Positions 38,745 through 39,074 of a stretch of 39,074 nt of DNA are shown one piece after another. Origin of the DNA: an uncultured Lachnospiraceae bacterium (GTDB lineage Bacteria > Bacillota > Clostridia > Lachnospirales > Lachnospiraceae); assembly GCA_947589175.1 (NCBI GenBank), contig CANPZR010000003.1, positions 1-39,074 of the forward strand, written 5' to 3'. The notes below the pieces were generated by a model, which ran no database searches, was not told where the DNA came from, and saw nothing but the letters and a program-made list of their open reading frames with translations. The translations under genes were made by a program, and so were the position numbers. Position 1 is the first letter of the stretch. Every line of letters begins with the position of its first letter.

Positions 38745-39074
38745 GGCGGTCTTCCTCCCACAAATATTTTGCACCATCTAGCAGGTCGATAATAGCCGTA
38801 AGCATATTGGTGTATTCGGTCTGTAATTCCTTAATGGCTTCCGAAGAAGGCAGTGTATTTGAAGTGTTGCCGGTTGCGGTAAAGGCCTTTTGCATTTCAA
38901 GTAATTGCAGATACAACGCATTTACAGTTTGCACCAGAGGATAGATGGTTTCTTTCTTGCCAACAACACAGATGCGGTTATAGATGCAGGAACGGATGAA
39001 GTAATCTTTCTTCATCATTCCGCTGGCAAGAATACGGGCTTCAATTTGTTTTCGTTCAGCGTCAGTAATTCTGA
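38728..39074 (-). CDS. MobC-like relaxosome/ribbon-helix-helix protein, 5' end outside window
   Basis: The frame is open to the right window edge: above the visible methionines (39018, 39015) it continues in frame with RITDAERKQIEARILASG. At least 114 residues are present. TDAERKQIEARILASGMMKKDYFIRSC is the ribbon-helix-helix of MobC/TraY-type mobilization proteins, followed by a helical part (YNRICVVGKKETIYPLVQTVNALYLQLLEM) and a coil. This is a second, unrelated MobC-type gene, opposite in strand to the one at 23989. It implies another mobilization module, with a relaxase probably beyond the edge. The start lies outside the window. Confidence 0.75.
   Translation of the reverse strand, partial: RITDAERKQIEARILASGMMKKDYFIRSCIYNRICVVGKKETIYPLVQTVNALYLQLLEMQKAFTATGNTSNTLPSSEAIKELQTEYTNMLTAIIDLLDGAKYLWEEDRHEQQS

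Larger units (their letters stand above)
19200..39074. mobile_element. Integrative mobilizable/conjugative element (left end near 19200; right end not identified)
   Basis: Starting just after the FHA/EssC fragment are a tyrosine integrase, XRE repressor, excisionase-like protein, ParM/ParR-like pair, candidate oriT, MobC and a MOBP-type relaxase, then cargo. Base composition drops visibly from the GC-richer left side to AT-rich cargo, strongest in the reverse transcriptase gene. No VirB4 or VirD4-type genes appear, so it is either a mobilizable element or the first part of an ICE. A second MobC-like gene on the minus strand at the right edge suggests that two elements are nested or adjacent, so the true right boundary may lie inside or beyond the window. 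The left boundary is approximate, because no direct att repeat could be paired. Confidence 0.8.

Overview
The window looks like chromosomal DNA of an anaerobic gut Bacillota, most likely Lachnospiraceae (Clostridia). The clues are strong AGGAGG-type ribosome binding sites, a canonical bile salt hydrolase, a type IV pilus-like operon with PilT, secreted BIG2/InlB-repeat/FN3 proteins, a Hanks kinase-PP2C-FHA locus of type VII secretion (T7SSb) type, and an integrative element with the integrase, relaxase and ParM set common in that family. The taxonomic call is inference; no rRNA or tRNA gene is visible.

Region 1 (1-5720, + strand) is core-like. A type II/IV secretion F-domain protein (cut by the window edge), four small single-span pilin-like proteins and PilT form a type IV pilus-like operon. 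An Sfp-type phosphopantetheinyl transferase and a bile salt hydrolase with all catalytic residues follow, and a rho-independent terminator closes the region.

Region 2 (5885-12141) holds three large Sec-exported surface or secreted proteins: BIG2 plus an SLH-like region; three PPC-like repeats plus FN3; and Ig-like plus InlB repeat plus an Asp/Tyr-rich linker plus BIG2.

Region 3 (12160-19197) is a phospho-signalling locus. It holds a PP2C phosphatase, three tandem paralogous Ser/Thr kinases (one with an outer LamG-like domain, one decayed, one with PASTA and a Pro/Thr stalk), a 65-residue membrane protein, and an FHA protein. The FHA protein matches the cytosolic N-terminus of the T7SS ATPase EssC and stops exactly where EssC would enter its membrane segments.

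Region 4 (about 19200 to the right edge) is an integrative mobilizable or conjugative element that abuts, and probably interrupts, essC. Its backbone is a tyrosine integrase, an XRE repressor with inverted-repeat operators, an excisionase-like HTH protein, ParM and a ParR-like partner, a non-coding block with candidate centromere repeats and four perfect or near-perfect hairpins (candidate oriT), MobC and a MOBP-type relaxase. No type IV secretion genes are in view. The cargo is increasingly AT-rich: a flavodoxin-like reductase, a HAD hydrolase, a short radical SAM protein preceded by a candidate leader peptide and hairpin, a Nudix gene overlapping an HhH-GPD glycosylase-like gene, a GNAT, and an ISL3-family IS sitting between a truncated Nudix gene and a truncated HTH-Nudix gene. 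After these come an Abi/UG-type reverse transcriptase, an AlbA_2 (Schlafen-like) ATPase-like regulator, an AGTCTCA repeat array with about 11-bp phasing, and two membrane proteins. The last block is the best candidate for an undescribed phage-defence system. At the right edge, on the minus strand, a second MobC-like gene begins another mobilization module, so the accessory region is probably composite.
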